From an uncultured Clostridia bacterium (GTDB taxonomy: Bacteria; Bacillota; Clostridia; Christensenellales; Aristaeellaceae): DNA of 29,432 nt. The translations under genes were made by a program, and so were the position numbers. This document shows positions 8,859 to 16,374 of the stretch, one piece after another (position 1 is the stretch's first letter; each line of letters opens with the position of its first letter). The stretch spans positions 1-29,432 of the forward strand of contig CAMDVP010000008.1 of NCBI GenBank assembly GCA_945877525.1, given 5' to 3'. The notes beneath the pieces were generated by a model. The model was not told the origin of the DNA. It ran no database searches and was given only the letters and a program-made list of their open reading frames with translations.

Positions 8859-8887
8859 AGTTTAGCACACTTTGCTCCAGGATGCAA
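8859..8887 (-). promoter_or_regulatory. Promoter for tig-clpP-clpX
   Basis: On the minus strand: -35 TTGCAT (8882-8887), 17-bp spacer and -10 TAAACT (8859-8864) with an extended TGC just upstream. The predicted start lies about 65 nt before the tig ATG. The -10 overlaps a sequence resembling one half of the HrcA operator CIRCE (see findings). Confidence 0.75.
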
Positions 8888-8940
8888 GATATCCGGGGCC
8901 TTCCGCGGGCGAAAATGCCGATTTTTCTTTTCGCAGCTCC

Positions 8941-9873
8941 TTACCAGGGGTCGTCCACACCCGCCACCAGGGCGGAGGTGCCGATTCCCAGGATTTCCCC
9001 GTCCTTGCGGGAGCTGACGTTGCCGCTGCTCTTGCTGATTTTGCACAGCTGCCGGCCCATGAACACCATGCACGCCGTTTGACCGCCGTCCAGGTTGAAG
9101 GCCAGGGTGCAGCCCCTCTCCAGCATCTTCTCCGCCAGGAAGGAAATACCGGCGCCCTTGCTGCGAGTTAGACGGCCTTCCAGCATCATGGCAAAATAGT
9201 GTCCCTTCTCCACCATGCCGATGGCCGTGCGCTGGGCGCTGCTGGTGCCGTATTTCTTCAGCGCCGCCTCGTTCAGCACGCCGTCGCGAATCAGCACCGG
9301 GCCGAAGGCCAGGGTACTCTGCACGCCCATTTCAAGGTATTCATCCGCCGTTTTTTCGTCGGAATCGTAGACCTCCATGTTTCCATCAGGATAGAGCGCC
9401 AGCACATCAAGGTTGGGAAACTTCGACGCGCCCTTTCTCCAGGTGCGGTCGGAGTAGACCTTTCCGTCTCGGATTACAATGCCCATGCGGGTTTTCTGAT
9501 TGTAGCGCAGCTGAGCATAGTCCGTGTTGATGGCAAACACCGTGCTGTTTTGCCGGGCAATCTTGTAGGGCCAGTTCAGGCTGGTCATGCGCTTGTCGGG
9601 GTTATTGGGAATCAGGGCGAAGCCCTCTCCCTCAGCGGCCCAGATCTCCGCCTCGTACCACAGCTGCGCTGGGGATTCCTGGGTGTAGCGGAGGATTTCC
9701 ACCCGCAGGGACGGGCTGGCGTAGCGCCACACGCCCTCCTCCGGATTTTCGTAGAGAAACTCTCCCTCGTCCAGGAAGCCCTGACCGTTCAGCTCGGGAA
9801 ACTCCCCTTCTCCCAGGGCCGTGCCGCACAGAAGCAGCATGGCCAGCAGCAGCGCTGCGATTCTCTTGCCCAT
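8941..9873 (-). CDS. Secreted phosphodiester glycosidase (NAGPA-domain) protein, paralog A
   Basis: The 310-aa product begins with a clear signal peptide (MGKRIAALLLAMLLLCGTALGEG) and is probably exported. The rest matches the phosphodiester glycosidase/NAGPA domain family: INTDYAQLRYN, MGIVIRDGKVYSDRT, LAFGPVLIRDG, RTAIGMVEKGHYFAMMLEG and the C-terminal NLDGG segment (AFNLDGGQTACMVF). In bacteria this domain is linked to exopolysaccharide or cell-wall phosphodiester turnover; the substrate here is unknown. I take ATG 9873 with GGGAGG upstream; a longer in-frame start at 9984 lies within the previous gene. It starts 14 bp after paralog B, to which it is similar along its whole length, pointing to a tandem duplication. 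Confidence 0.85.
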   Translation of the reverse strand: MGKRIAALLLAMLLLCGTALGEGEFPELNGQGFLDEGEFLYENPEEGVWRYASPSLRVEILRYTQESPAQLWYEAEIWAAEGEGFALIPNNPDKRMTSLNWPYKIARQNSTVFAINTDYAQLRYNQKTRMGIVIRDGKVYSDRTWRKGASKFPNLDVLALYPDGNMEVYDSDEKTADEYLEMGVQSTLAFGPVLIRDGVLNEAALKKYGTSSAQRTAIGMVEKGHYFAMMLEGRLTRSKGAGISFLAEKMLERGCTLAFNLDGGQTACMVFMGRQLCKISKSSGNVSSRKDGEILGIGTSALVAGVDDPW

Positions 9874-9887
9874 GACCCGCCTCCCGA

Positions 9888-10853
9888 TTATTTCTCCCAC
9901 TCCGGCACCAGGGACGACTGCCCGATGCCGAAAATCTCCGGCGTGCGCCGGGCATTGCCGGTGTTGGAGCCGCCCACCGTGCAAATTTGCTCACCCATGA
10001 ACAGAATTGTGGCGGTTTCGCCCCCATCCAGGTTGAAGGCCAGGCTGCAGCCGCGATCCATCATCTTTTCGGCCAGGAAGGCAATGGTGCCGCCCTTGCT
10101 GCCGCTATGGCGGCCCTCCAGCATCATGGCGAAATAGTGTCCCTTCTCCACCATGCCGATGGCCGTGCGGGGCGCGCGGGTGCTGTTGCCGTATTTGGCC
10201 AGACCATCCTCGTTCAACTGCCCGTCGCGGATCAGCCACGGGCCGAAGGCCAGAGTGCTTTGCACGCCCATCTCCAGGTATTCCTCGGCGGTCTTTTCAT
10301 TGGAGTAGTACACTTCCATGTTTCCGTCAGGATACAGCGCCAGCACATCCAGGTTGGGGAACTGCTTGACGCCCTGCTTCAGGGTTTTCCTGGAGAACAC
10401 CTTGCCGTCCCGGATGAGGATACCGGTGGTTTTCTTGGCGTTATAGCGCATCTGGGCAAAGTCGGTGTTCAGGGCCAGGACAGTCTGATTCTTCCTGGCG
10501 ATGATATACGGCCAGGTCTGGGAGGTCATGTGCTTGCCTTCCGTGTTGGAGAACAGCCGCCAGGCGTTATCCTCGGTGGCCCACACCTCCGCCTCGTACC
10601 AGATGGCCCGCTTATCCTTGGGCTCGGCAATCTGATAGCGGTAAATCTCAATCCGCAGGGTTTGGCTGGCATAGCGCCACACGCCCTCCTCGGGGTTCTG
10701 GTACACATATTCGCCCTCATCCAGAAAGCCCTGCGCGTTTAATTCCGGAAAGGCGCCCTCCTCGCCGCTGGCGCGTAGCACCTCCGGCTCCTCCGCCAGG
10801 GCCGCGCCAAACAGGGTCAGCACCGCCAGCAAAAGCGCCGCTATCTTACGCAT
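9888..10853 (-). CDS. Secreted phosphodiester glycosidase (NAGPA-domain) protein, paralog B
   Basis: The 321-aa product has a signal peptide (MRKIAALLLAVLTLFGAALAEE) and the same domain layout as the adjacent paralog: FPELNAQGFLDEGEY, ALNTDFAQMRYN, GILIRDGKVFSRKT, LAFGPWLIRDG, RTAIGMVEKGHYFAMMLEG and AFNLDGGETATILF. It is likely an exported enzyme or binding protein acting on a sugar phosphodiester in the envelope; substrate not known. The ATG at 10853 overlaps the end of purC by 8 nt (ATGCGTAA) with GGAG 9 nt upstream, so translation is probably coupled to purC. An alternative in-frame ATG is 9 bp upstream. Confidence 0.85.
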   Translation of the reverse strand: MRKIAALLLAVLTLFGAALAEEPEVLRASGEEGAFPELNAQGFLDEGEYVYQNPEEGVWRYASQTLRIEIYRYQIAEPKDKRAIWYEAEVWATEDNAWRLFSNTEGKHMTSQTWPYIIARKNQTVLALNTDFAQMRYNAKKTTGILIRDGKVFSRKTLKQGVKQFPNLDVLALYPDGNMEVYYSNEKTAEEYLEMGVQSTLAFGPWLIRDGQLNEDGLAKYGNSTRAPRTAIGMVEKGHYFAMMLEGRHSGSKGGTIAFLAEKMMDRGCSLAFNLDGGETATILFMGEQICTVGGSNTGNARRTPEIFGIGQSSLVPEWEK

Positions 10854-11589
10854 TGCCGCCATCTCCTTCCGTTGCGTCATCCATGCCCATCATCCGGTGC
10901 AGCAGCTCCTGATAAGCCTGCTCCACGTTGCCCAGGTCCCGCCGGAAGCGATCAATGTCCAGCGGCTCGTGGGTGCGCACATCCCAGAACCTCGCAGTGT
11001 CCGGGGAGATTTCATCCGCTACCAGAATCCGCCCCTCAAACCGGCCAAATTCCAACTTGAAGTCAATGACCTCCACGCCGATTTCCTTCATATAGGCGGT
11101 GATGATGTCGTTCACCCGCAGGGCTGTCCGGCAGATTTCATCCATTTCCGCCTTGGTGGCCAGCTTCATGGCCAGGATGTGGCTGATGTTCACCATCGGA
11201 TTTTCCAGGTAATCGTCCTTCAGGAACAGTTCCAGCACCGGCGGCTCCAGCACGGTGCCTGTAGACAGGCCGATCCGCCGGGAAAGGCTGCCCGCCGCGC
11301 GGTTGCGCACCTTGACCTCCACGGGAATCATCTCTGCCCGCCACACCAGGCTTTGCCTGCTGTCAATCTGCTCCAGGTAGTGATTTTCGATGCCGTTTTT
11401 CTTCAGCAGCTGAAAAAACTGGCGGCTGACGGCATTGTTGACCTCTCCCTTGCCCAGGATGCGCCCCCGCTTAAGTCCGTGAAAGGCCATGGCCTCATCC
11501 TTGAAATAGACCACCGCCTTGCGCGGATCATCCGTGGCGTAGATGCGCTTGCCCTTGCCCTCTGCCAGCAGCTGTCCCACTTCTACCAT
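10846..11589 (-). CDS. purC: Phosphoribosylaminoimidazole-succinocarboxamide synthase (SAICAR synthetase)
   Basis: Joins CAIR and aspartate using ATP in purine biosynthesis. The 247-aa product is the normal bacterial length and has GQLLAEGKGKRIYAT at the N terminus (nucleotide binding), EVKVRNRAAGSLSRRIGL, and the family signature LEFGRFEGRILVADEISPD followed by TARFWD. ATG 11589 (MVEVGQ) has GGGGGAG upstream; an in-frame ATG at 11607 has no ribosome binding site. It is the first gene behind the promoter at 11624-11652 and is followed, with overlap, by two secreted NAGPA-domain genes rather than other pur genes. Confidence 0.96.
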   Translation of the reverse strand: MVEVGQLLAEGKGKRIYATDDPRKAVVYFKDEAMAFHGLKRGRILGKGEVNNAVSRQFFQLLKKNGIENHYLEQIDSRQSLVWRAEMIPVEVKVRNRAAGSLSRRIGLSTGTVLEPPVLELFLKDDYLENPMVNISHILAMKLATKAEMDEICRTALRVNDIITAYMKEIGVEVIDFKLEFGRFEGRILVADEISPDTARFWDVRTHEPLDIDRFRRDLGNVEQAYQELLHRMMGMDDATEGDGGNA

Positions 11590-11623
11590 GCCGCTACGCT
11601 CCCCCATTCAACAAATCGTCATG

Positions 11624-11652
11624 ATTATAGCAGATTCCGGCCCGGCCCTCAA
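11624..11652 (-). promoter_or_regulatory. Promoter for purC and the two NAGPA-domain genes
   Basis: On the minus strand: -35 TTGAGG (11647-11652), 17-bp spacer, extended -10 TGCTATAAT (TATAAT at 11624-11629). It overlaps the last codons of thiN, separating the purC unit from the upstream genes. No purine riboswitch fits the leader of about 30 nt. Confidence 0.75.
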
Positions 11653-12323
11653 GTCGAAGGAGCAATTTCCGTCGGATTTTGTGACATTGTAACGAAGGTA
11701 TCATCCTTTGCATAGATCACCGTAACGGCGCCTGCCGTGAAGGAAAGCTCCGCCGCGGACGATGTGATTTCATTGCTTGTGCCAAGGGGATAGCGGCTGG
11801 TCAGAGCCGCGTTTTCCAGCTCCCACTCCGCTCCCCGCAGGCACACGCCCTCCGCCTTCTCCGTGAAGGCCAGCAGGGACAGCTTGCAGCCGGGCCGATA
11901 CGGCAGGGTATAATGCCCGGGACAAAGCACGGTCACACGGTTGCGGCCGTCGGTCATCCAGGCTTCCTCCCCCCGCAGGGCGCAGTCGTACAGGCATTGC
12001 AGGTTGGCAATGGTATGATCCAGCCGCCCGCCCAGGCATCCCGCCATGCGAAAGCTGCGGTATCCGCGCCGCCTTCCCTCCTTCAGGCAAACCACCATAT
12101 CGGTGTCATCCTTGTAGGCCGGCAGGCGCAGCGCTGCGCCCTCCTGCACATGGGCAAAGGGCATGGAATCGAAATCCCCCACCGTCAGGTCAGGCTTCAT
12201 CCCGCAGCGCACCGCCGCGTCATAGCCCCCATCGGCACAGATGAGAAAGTCATCCTCCCCCCTGCGCAGCCACTCTGCGTCCTCCCCGGCATACAGGGGC
12301 GCAATGATGATACACCTGCTCAT
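11649..12323 (-). CDS. thiN: Thiamine pyrophosphokinase (thiamine diphosphokinase)
   Basis: Transfers pyrophosphate from ATP to thiamine, giving thiamine diphosphate. The 224-aa product has the conserved motifs in order: CADGGYD (29-35), VGDFDS (48-53), KDDTD (71-75) and GCLGGRLDHT (about residue 94 on), followed by the beta-rich thiamine-binding domain ending in LGTSNEITSS. Length agrees with bacterial TPKs of 210-230 aa. ATG 12323 follows GGAGG. It starts after the terminator of the ispH-rpsA gene, with a GATAAT -10-like element nearby but no good -35, and its stop overlaps the purC promoter. No TPP riboswitch was recognised in the short upstream gap. Confidence 0.93.
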   Translation of the reverse strand: MSRCIIIAPLYAGEDAEWLRRGEDDFLICADGGYDAAVRCGMKPDLTVGDFDSMPFAHVQEGAALRLPAYKDDTDMVVCLKEGRRRGYRSFRMAGCLGGRLDHTIANLQCLYDCALRGEEAWMTDGRNRVTVLCPGHYTLPYRPGCKLSLLAFTEKAEGVCLRGAEWELENAALTSRYPLGTSNEITSSAAELSFTAGAVTVIYAKDDTFVTMSQNPTEIAPST

Positions 12324-12352
12324 GCTCTTCCTCCATCAAACGGATTATCATG

Positions 12353-12384
12353 ACGAAAAGGAGGCAAGCATGCCGCTTGCCTCC
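12353..12384 (-). terminator. Intrinsic terminator after the ispH-rpsA gene
   Basis: A perfect 10-bp stem (12360-12369 with 12375-12384) and 5-nt loop; on the minus strand the stem is followed by TTTTCG. It lies 15 bp past the stop at 12400, closing the hutP-cmk-plsC-ispH/rpsA cluster. Confidence 0.88.
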
Positions 12385-12399
12385 TGCATGTTTCCTGGC

Positions 12400-14382
12400 T
12401 TAGGCCTCGGGAGCTTCCTCTGTGGGGACTTCCTCCGCAGCAGCTTCCTCCACGGGGGTTTCGTCGGTCGCCACCAACTCGAACTCCGTCTCGGCGGGAA
12501 TCTCGTCGAAGGCTTCCTCCTCCAGCACCTGACGGATGCTCAGGGAGATGCGCTTCTTTTCGGGATCCACAGACAGCACCTTCACGCGAACCACCTGGCC
12601 CACCTGCACGGCGTCCTCCACCTTGGCCACGCGGTTGAGCGCGCACTGGGAAATGTGCACCAGGCCGTCCAGGCCGGGCTCCAGCTCCACAAAAGCGCCA
12701 AAGTCGGTGATGCGGACAACCTTGCCTTCCACAATGGAGCCCTCGGGATACTTCTCCTGGGCATTGTCCCAGGGCCGGGGCTGCAGCTGCTTGTAGCCCA
12801 GCTGGATGCGCTCACGCTCGCGGTCGAGGCTGAGCACCTTCACGTCGATCTCCTGGTTGGGCTTGACCACCTCGGAGGGGTGCTTGATGCGGCCCCAGCT
12901 CAGATCGGTGATGTGGATCAGGCCGTCCACGCCGCCCACGTCCACAAAGGCACCGAAGTCAGTCAGGCGGCGGACGATGCCGTGGATGACCACGCCCTCC
13001 TCCAGCTTCTCCCAGGCTTCCTTCTTCTTGGCAGCGGATTCCTCCGCCATCACGGCCTTGCGGCTGGCGACGATGCGCTTCTTCTGCTTGTCAACCTCGA
13101 TGATCTTCAGCTTCATTTCCTTGCCGACAAAGTCAGCAATCTTTTCCACATAGCGCTGGGACAGCTGGGAGGCGGGCACGAAGGCGCGAACGCCCTCAAC
13201 ATCGGCAATCAGGCCGCCCTTGACGGCCTCCTTGCCGGTGCCGTCCACATATTCGCCCGCTTCATACTTTGCCATCAGGGCTTCCCAGGCCTTGCGGTTG
13301 ACAATGTTGCGCTGGCTGAGCAGCACATTGCCCTCGCCGTCGTTTACCTTAACGACCTCCACCTCGATCTCGTCGCCCAGCTGCACGTCGGGCTGGGTGA
13401 GCTCGGAGCGCTTGATCAGGCCGTCGGCCTTATAGCCGATGTTGACGCACACCTCGTCGTCGGTCACCTGAACGACGGTGCCGGTCACGGTCTGACCGGG
13501 GCGAATCTTCACCAGGGTTGCTTCGACTTCGGCCATGAAGTCCTTGTTTTCAATGTCAGTCATGCGGGTTACTACCTCCTTAAGTGAGCCGCCGGGCGTG
13601 GATGCGCCAGCGGTGATTCCAATATGATCGGAATTCGTATTTGCAAAGGCAGGCGGGATTTCCGCCGCGCACTCTACCAGGATGGTTCGCGGGCACAGCG
13701 CAAGGCAGGCCGCGTACAGTTTCTGCGTGTTGGCGCTGGATCTGCCGCCCACCACGATCATGGCGTCAGACCGTGCGGCAAGCTCCCGCGCCTCTCGCTG
13801 ACGGGTTTCCGTGGCGGAGCAGATGGTGCAGTGCTCCATCAGATTCGGCACTCTGCCGCGCAGCGCAGCGGTTACCTGTTCCCACCGATCAGGGGGAAAG
13901 GTGGTCTGCGCCACGGCCAGCGCCCTGGGCATTTCCGGCAGCGCCCGTGCCTCGTCCTCCGTCGCCACCACATAGACCGGGCCCTTTGCCCAGCCAGCTG
14001 TGCCCCGCACCTCGGGATGCTCCTTCTCCCCTACCAGAATCACCGGACAGTCGGGCCCGGTTTCCTCGGATACAATGCGGTGCAGCTTGTCCACGAAGGG
14101 GCATGTCAGGTCGAGTACGGCGCACCCGGCGGCATGCAGGTTGTCGAGGGTTTGAGGATCCACGCCATGGCTGCGGATCAGCACCCGCCGGCCCCTGGCC
14201 TCCTCCGGCGACGTAACCGGCGGAACGCCCCTGGCGCGGAGCATCTCTACCACCTGGGGGTTATGGATAATTTCTCCCAGGGTGCAGGACGGAACGCCCT
14301 CCTCGGCCACCCGGCAGGCAGTCTCCACGGCCCGGCGCACCCCCATGCAGAAGCCCGCGTGTGCAGCCACTTCAACAGGCAT
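12400..14382 (-). CDS. ispH: IspH (HMB-PP reductase)-ribosomal protein S1 fusion
   Basis: A 660-aa bifunctional protein. Residues 1 to about 272 are IspH, the last enzyme of the MEP isoprenoid pathway, which reduces HMBPP to IPP and DMAPP. The three [4Fe-4S] ligands are present (Cys12 in GFCMGV, Cys94 in LTCPFV, Cys188 in CTICSAT), with His40 and His122-Pro-Glu124. Residues from about 274 hold four S1 RNA-binding repeats (first GQTVTGTVVQV; third GVVIHGIVRRLTDFGAFVDVG; fourth GSIVEGKVVRITDFGAFVELE) and an acidic tail. Such fusions are typical of Clostridia. ATG 14382 has GGAGGGAGG. An internal AAGGAGGT before Met274 (ATG at 13563) may also allow a free S1 protein of 388 aa. It lies 91 bp after plsC and ends at a terminator. 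Confidence 0.95.
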   Translation of the reverse strand: MPVEVAAHAGFCMGVRRAVETACRVAEEGVPSCTLGEIIHNPQVVEMLRARGVPPVTSPEEARGRRVLIRSHGVDPQTLDNLHAAGCAVLDLTCPFVDKLHRIVSEETGPDCPVILVGEKEHPEVRGTAGWAKGPVYVVATEDEARALPEMPRALAVAQTTFPPDRWEQVTAALRGRVPNLMEHCTICSATETRQREARELAARSDAMIVVGGRSSANTQKLYAACLALCPRTILVECAAEIPPAFANTNSDHIGITAGASTPGGSLKEVVTRMTDIENKDFMAEVEATLVKIRPGQTVTGTVVQVTDDEVCVNIGYKADGLIKRSELTQPDVQLGDEIEVEVVKVNDGEGNVLLSQRNIVNRKAWEALMAKYEAGEYVDGTGKEAVKGGLIADVEGVRAFVPASQLSQRYVEKIADFVGKEMKLKIIEVDKQKKRIVASRKAVMAEESAAKKKEAWEKLEEGVVIHGIVRRLTDFGAFVDVGGVDGLIHITDLSWGRIKHPSEVVKPNQEIDVKVLSLDRERERIQLGYKQLQPRPWDNAQEKYPEGSIVEGKVVRITDFGAFVELEPGLDGLVHISQCALNRVAKVEDAVQVGQVVRVKVLSVDPEKKRISLSIRQVLEEEAFDEIPAETEFELVATDETPVEEAAAEEVPTEEAPEA

Positions 14383-14418
14383 GGCGCGCCTCCCTCCAAA
14401 TGCTCCGATTTTTTATTT

Positions 14419-14447
14419 CTTCTACGCAAGTTCCGCGATTCCTGCAA
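14419..14447 (-). promoter_or_regulatory. Possible promoter before ispH-rpsA
   Basis: On the minus strand: TTGCAG (14442-14447), 17-bp spacer and TAGAAG (14419-14424), within an AT-rich 91-bp gap between plsC and ispH-rpsA. The -10 matches only four of six positions, so this is tentative; the gene could also be served by read-through from hutP. Confidence 0.35.
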
Positions 14448-14473
14448 GGTTTGAAAAAAAGTCACAAAACTTT

Positions 14474-15115
14474 TTATGATTCGGCGAATTTTGTTCCAGC
14501 CTTCTCCAGCATCGCCGCATACCAGGCGGTAATGCGTTCCATCAGCGCCTGACAGGTCTGGGTGTTGATGCCCTGCTCCCGCAGGTCGGCCGTAGGGATT
14601 TCCTCGCCCACATAGCAGTCCACCACGTGGAACCAGCGCAGCTTTGGCACGAGCACCGGGATCACCGGCGCCCCAGAGCGCAGGGCAATCATGGCCACGC
14701 CGGTTTCCATTTCCTGCATCACGCCCTCATGGTGCCGTGTTCCCTCCGGAAAAATGCCCAGGATTTCCCCTCCGCGAAGGGCCTTCATGCAGGCGCGCAT
14801 GGCCTCCATGTCGGTATTGTGCCTGTCCACCAGGATCACGCCTGCTTCCTTCAGGATGCCCCGGATCAGCCCGTTGGCCGCCAGCTCCTTCTTGCCCATG
14901 AAGGTCACCTGACGCTTTTTGATGGGAAAGCCCATCACCACCGGGTCCAGCCAGGACTGATGGTTGCCAATGACAATCATGGGCATTTTCCCGGCCAAGC
15001 GCTCCGCATGGTGATAGCGCACAGGCAGCACCGTGTTCAGCGCCACCGTGGCAAGAACTCTCGCCACCTCATACCAGAAGGAGCGCCGCCGTCCCGGCTT
15101 TTTTTCCTCAGACAT
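14474..15115 (-). CDS. plsC: 1-acyl-sn-glycerol-3-phosphate acyltransferase (PlsC family)
   Basis: Acylates lysophosphatidic acid to phosphatidic acid at the membrane, a core step of phospholipid synthesis. The 213-aa product has the acyltransferase motif NHQSWLD (catalytic His52, Asp57), the binding motif FPEGTR (122-127) and GAPVIPV. The N-terminal segment YEVARVLATVALNTVLPV is hydrophobic and probably membrane-associated. ATG 15115 lies 8 nt inside the end of cmk (overlap ATGTCTGA) with GGAGG upstream, indicating translational coupling; an upstream in-frame ATG at 15133 is less likely. The cmk-plsC-ispH/rpsA order is familiar in Clostridia. An acyl donor (acyl-ACP or acyl phosphate) cannot be assigned. 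Confidence 0.92.
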   Translation of the reverse strand: MSEEKKPGRRRSFWYEVARVLATVALNTVLPVRYHHAERLAGKMPMIVIGNHQSWLDPVVMGFPIKKRQVTFMGKKELAANGLIRGILKEAGVILVDRHNTDMEAMRACMKALRGGEILGIFPEGTRHHEGVMQEMETGVAMIALRSGAPVIPVLVPKLRWFHVVDCYVGEEIPTADLREQGINTQTCQALMERITAWYAAMLEKAGTKFAES

Positions 15116-15779
15116 GGGCTTTTTCCTCCACAATGGCCAGGATAGCCTCCACCACCTGGTCGAAATTCATCGCCGTGGTATCCACCACCACCGCGTCCTG
15201 CGCGGCGCGAAGAGGATCCACCTCGCGGTGCATGTCCTGCTCGTCCCGCTGCCTCAGTTCCCGCAGCACCTGCTCGTAGGTGTCCTGCGCGCCCTTCTGC
15301 TGAAGCTCCAGATAGCGCCTCCGCGCCCGCTCCTCCGGTGTGGCAGTGAGAAAAATCTTCACCGTGGCCTCCGGCAACACCCGGGTGCCGATGTCGCGCC
15401 CGTCCAGCAGCATGGGGGTCTCCGAAGCCAGCTGACGCTGCAGGGCCACCATGGCCTGCCGAACCCCGGCATACTTCGCCACGGTCGAGGCCGCCATGCT
15501 TACCTCGGGGGTGCGGATCAGCCCGGTCACATCCTCTCCGTCCACGCAGGTGCGCTGGCCGCCGTTTTCATAGCCGACGGTCATGCGCAGCGCATGGCAC
15601 AGAGCCGTCACGGCCTGTTCATCGTTCACATCAACGCCCCGGCGCAGGGCCGTGCATCCCACCGCGCGGTACATGGCGCCGGTATCCAGGTGCAATATGC
15701 CAAGGCGGCGGGCCACCTCGTCGGCAATGCTGGACTTTCCCGCGCCCACAGGCCCGTCTATGGCAAGGTTCAAAGGCAT
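15108..15779 (-). CDS. cmk: Cytidylate kinase (CMP/dCMP kinase)
   Basis: Phosphorylates CMP and dCMP to the diphosphates with ATP. The 223-aa product opens with LAIDGPVGAGKSS, an intact P-loop (9-16), followed by LHLDTGAMYRAV, GRDIGTRVLPEA and the lid region FLTATPEERARRRYLE. Family length is about 220-230 aa. ATG 15779 follows AAGGGAG; in-frame starts farther upstream run into the hutP-like gene and lack a binding site. It lies 29 bp after the hutP-like gene and overlaps plsC by 8 nt. Confidence 0.96.
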   Translation of the reverse strand: MPLNLAIDGPVGAGKSSIADEVARRLGILHLDTGAMYRAVGCTALRRGVDVNDEQAVTALCHALRMTVGYENGGQRTCVDGEDVTGLIRTPEVSMAASTVAKYAGVRQAMVALQRQLASETPMLLDGRDIGTRVLPEATVKIFLTATPEERARRRYLELQQKGAQDTYEQVLRELRQRDEQDMHREVDPLRAAQDAVVVDTTAMNFDQVVEAILAIVEEKAHV

Positions 15780-15808
15780 TTGCGGAATCTCCCTTCCTGT
15801 CTTGCGGA

Positions 15809-16225
15809 TCAGATGGAGCGGTGCCCCATGCCGATGCACACCTCGTTAAGGTGCACAAGGCCTATGGCAAAAAACACCGCCACCGCCACATGCTCGCCGC
15901 AGCGGGCCACGCCGATCTTTCCGCCCACGTTCAGCCCCAGGGCCTTGGTGGTCACCTGGCTGAGGGCTTCCCTCGCCGCGCCGGCCACGCCGCCCTCCTC
16001 ATGAGGGCTGTCGGCAATCACGTTCTCCCGCTTCGCAGCCACCACTGCGCGCTCCACAATCTTCATTACAGAGGGAACGAACTCGCCCCCATAATCCACC
16101 GCCGCTCCGGCTACGCCGCTCTCCAGCAGTTCGCCCTTCAGCGCGGCTTCCTCCTCACGGCTGGCGGTCATGGCCAGCATGATGGCTGCCCGCGCCACGT
16201 CGCGGCTGTCTCCCACGGTTTTCAT
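15809..16225 (-). CDS. HutP-family protein
   Basis: The 138-aa product resembles the HutP-family proteins found near cmk in Clostridia: GGEFVPSVMKIVERAVVAAKRENVI, then EGGVAGAAREALSQVTTKALGLNVGGKIGVAR and the C-terminal GLVHLNEVCIGMGHRSI, in fragments as recalled from the family. B. subtilis HutP is an RNA-binding antiterminator of the histidine-utilisation operon, but no hut gene is seen here, and the histidine pair that binds metal in that protein is not evident in the corresponding segment (PHEEGGVAG). Its role here is therefore open. ATG 16225 has AAGGAGG. It heads the hutP-cmk-plsC cluster behind a good promoter. Confidence 0.75.
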   Translation of the reverse strand: MKTVGDSRDVARAAIMLAMTASREEEAALKGELLESGVAGAAVDYGGEFVPSVMKIVERAVVAAKRENVIADSPHEEGGVAGAAREALSQVTTKALGLNVGGKIGVARCGEHVAVAVFFAIGLVHLNEVCIGMGHRSI

Positions 16226-16255
16226 GCATCCAGCCTCCTTCCGGCCGTTTGCACT

Positions 16256-16284
16256 ATTATACATGACTTTCCTCTCTCCCGCAA
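16256..16284 (-). promoter_or_regulatory. SigmaA-type promoter for hutP-like-cmk-plsC
   Basis: On the minus strand: -35 TTGCGG (16279-16284), 17-bp spacer and perfect -10 TATAAT (16256-16261). The leader before the ATG at 16225 is about 25 nt. It is divergent from the sporulation promoter at 16321-16350. Confidence 0.8.
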
Positions 16285-16320
16285 GAGGAACGTGCCGCTG
16301 CGGCCGACTTTTCCCTTTCG

Positions 16321-16350
16321 GGCATGCGGCGGGTGTGAAGCGCATACATT
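16321..16350 (+). promoter_or_regulatory. Candidate SigmaE (sporulation) promoter for L,D-transpeptidase and spoIIIA
   Basis: CATACATT (16343-16350) matches the mother-cell SigmaE -10 consensus CATACAnT. About 15 bp upstream, GGCATGC (16321-16327) is a weak candidate -35. The predicted start near 16357 leaves a leader of about 18 nt carrying the GGAGGT of the first gene. In B. subtilis the spoIIIA operon is SigmaE-dependent, so the position and match agree; no SigmaA promoter was seen here. Confidence 0.6.
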
Positions 16351-16374
16351 CCCACCATGCGGGAGGTGAAGGAC

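Noticed and set aside
9873..9984. Longer N terminus for NAGPA-domain paralog A
   Set aside because: It would overlap paralog B by about 100 bp and bury the signal peptide; the ATG at 9873 has a proper binding site.
12324..12360. Dedicated promoter or TPP riboswitch before thiN
   Set aside because: Only a GATAAT element without a suitable -35, and the gap is too short for a TPP riboswitch.
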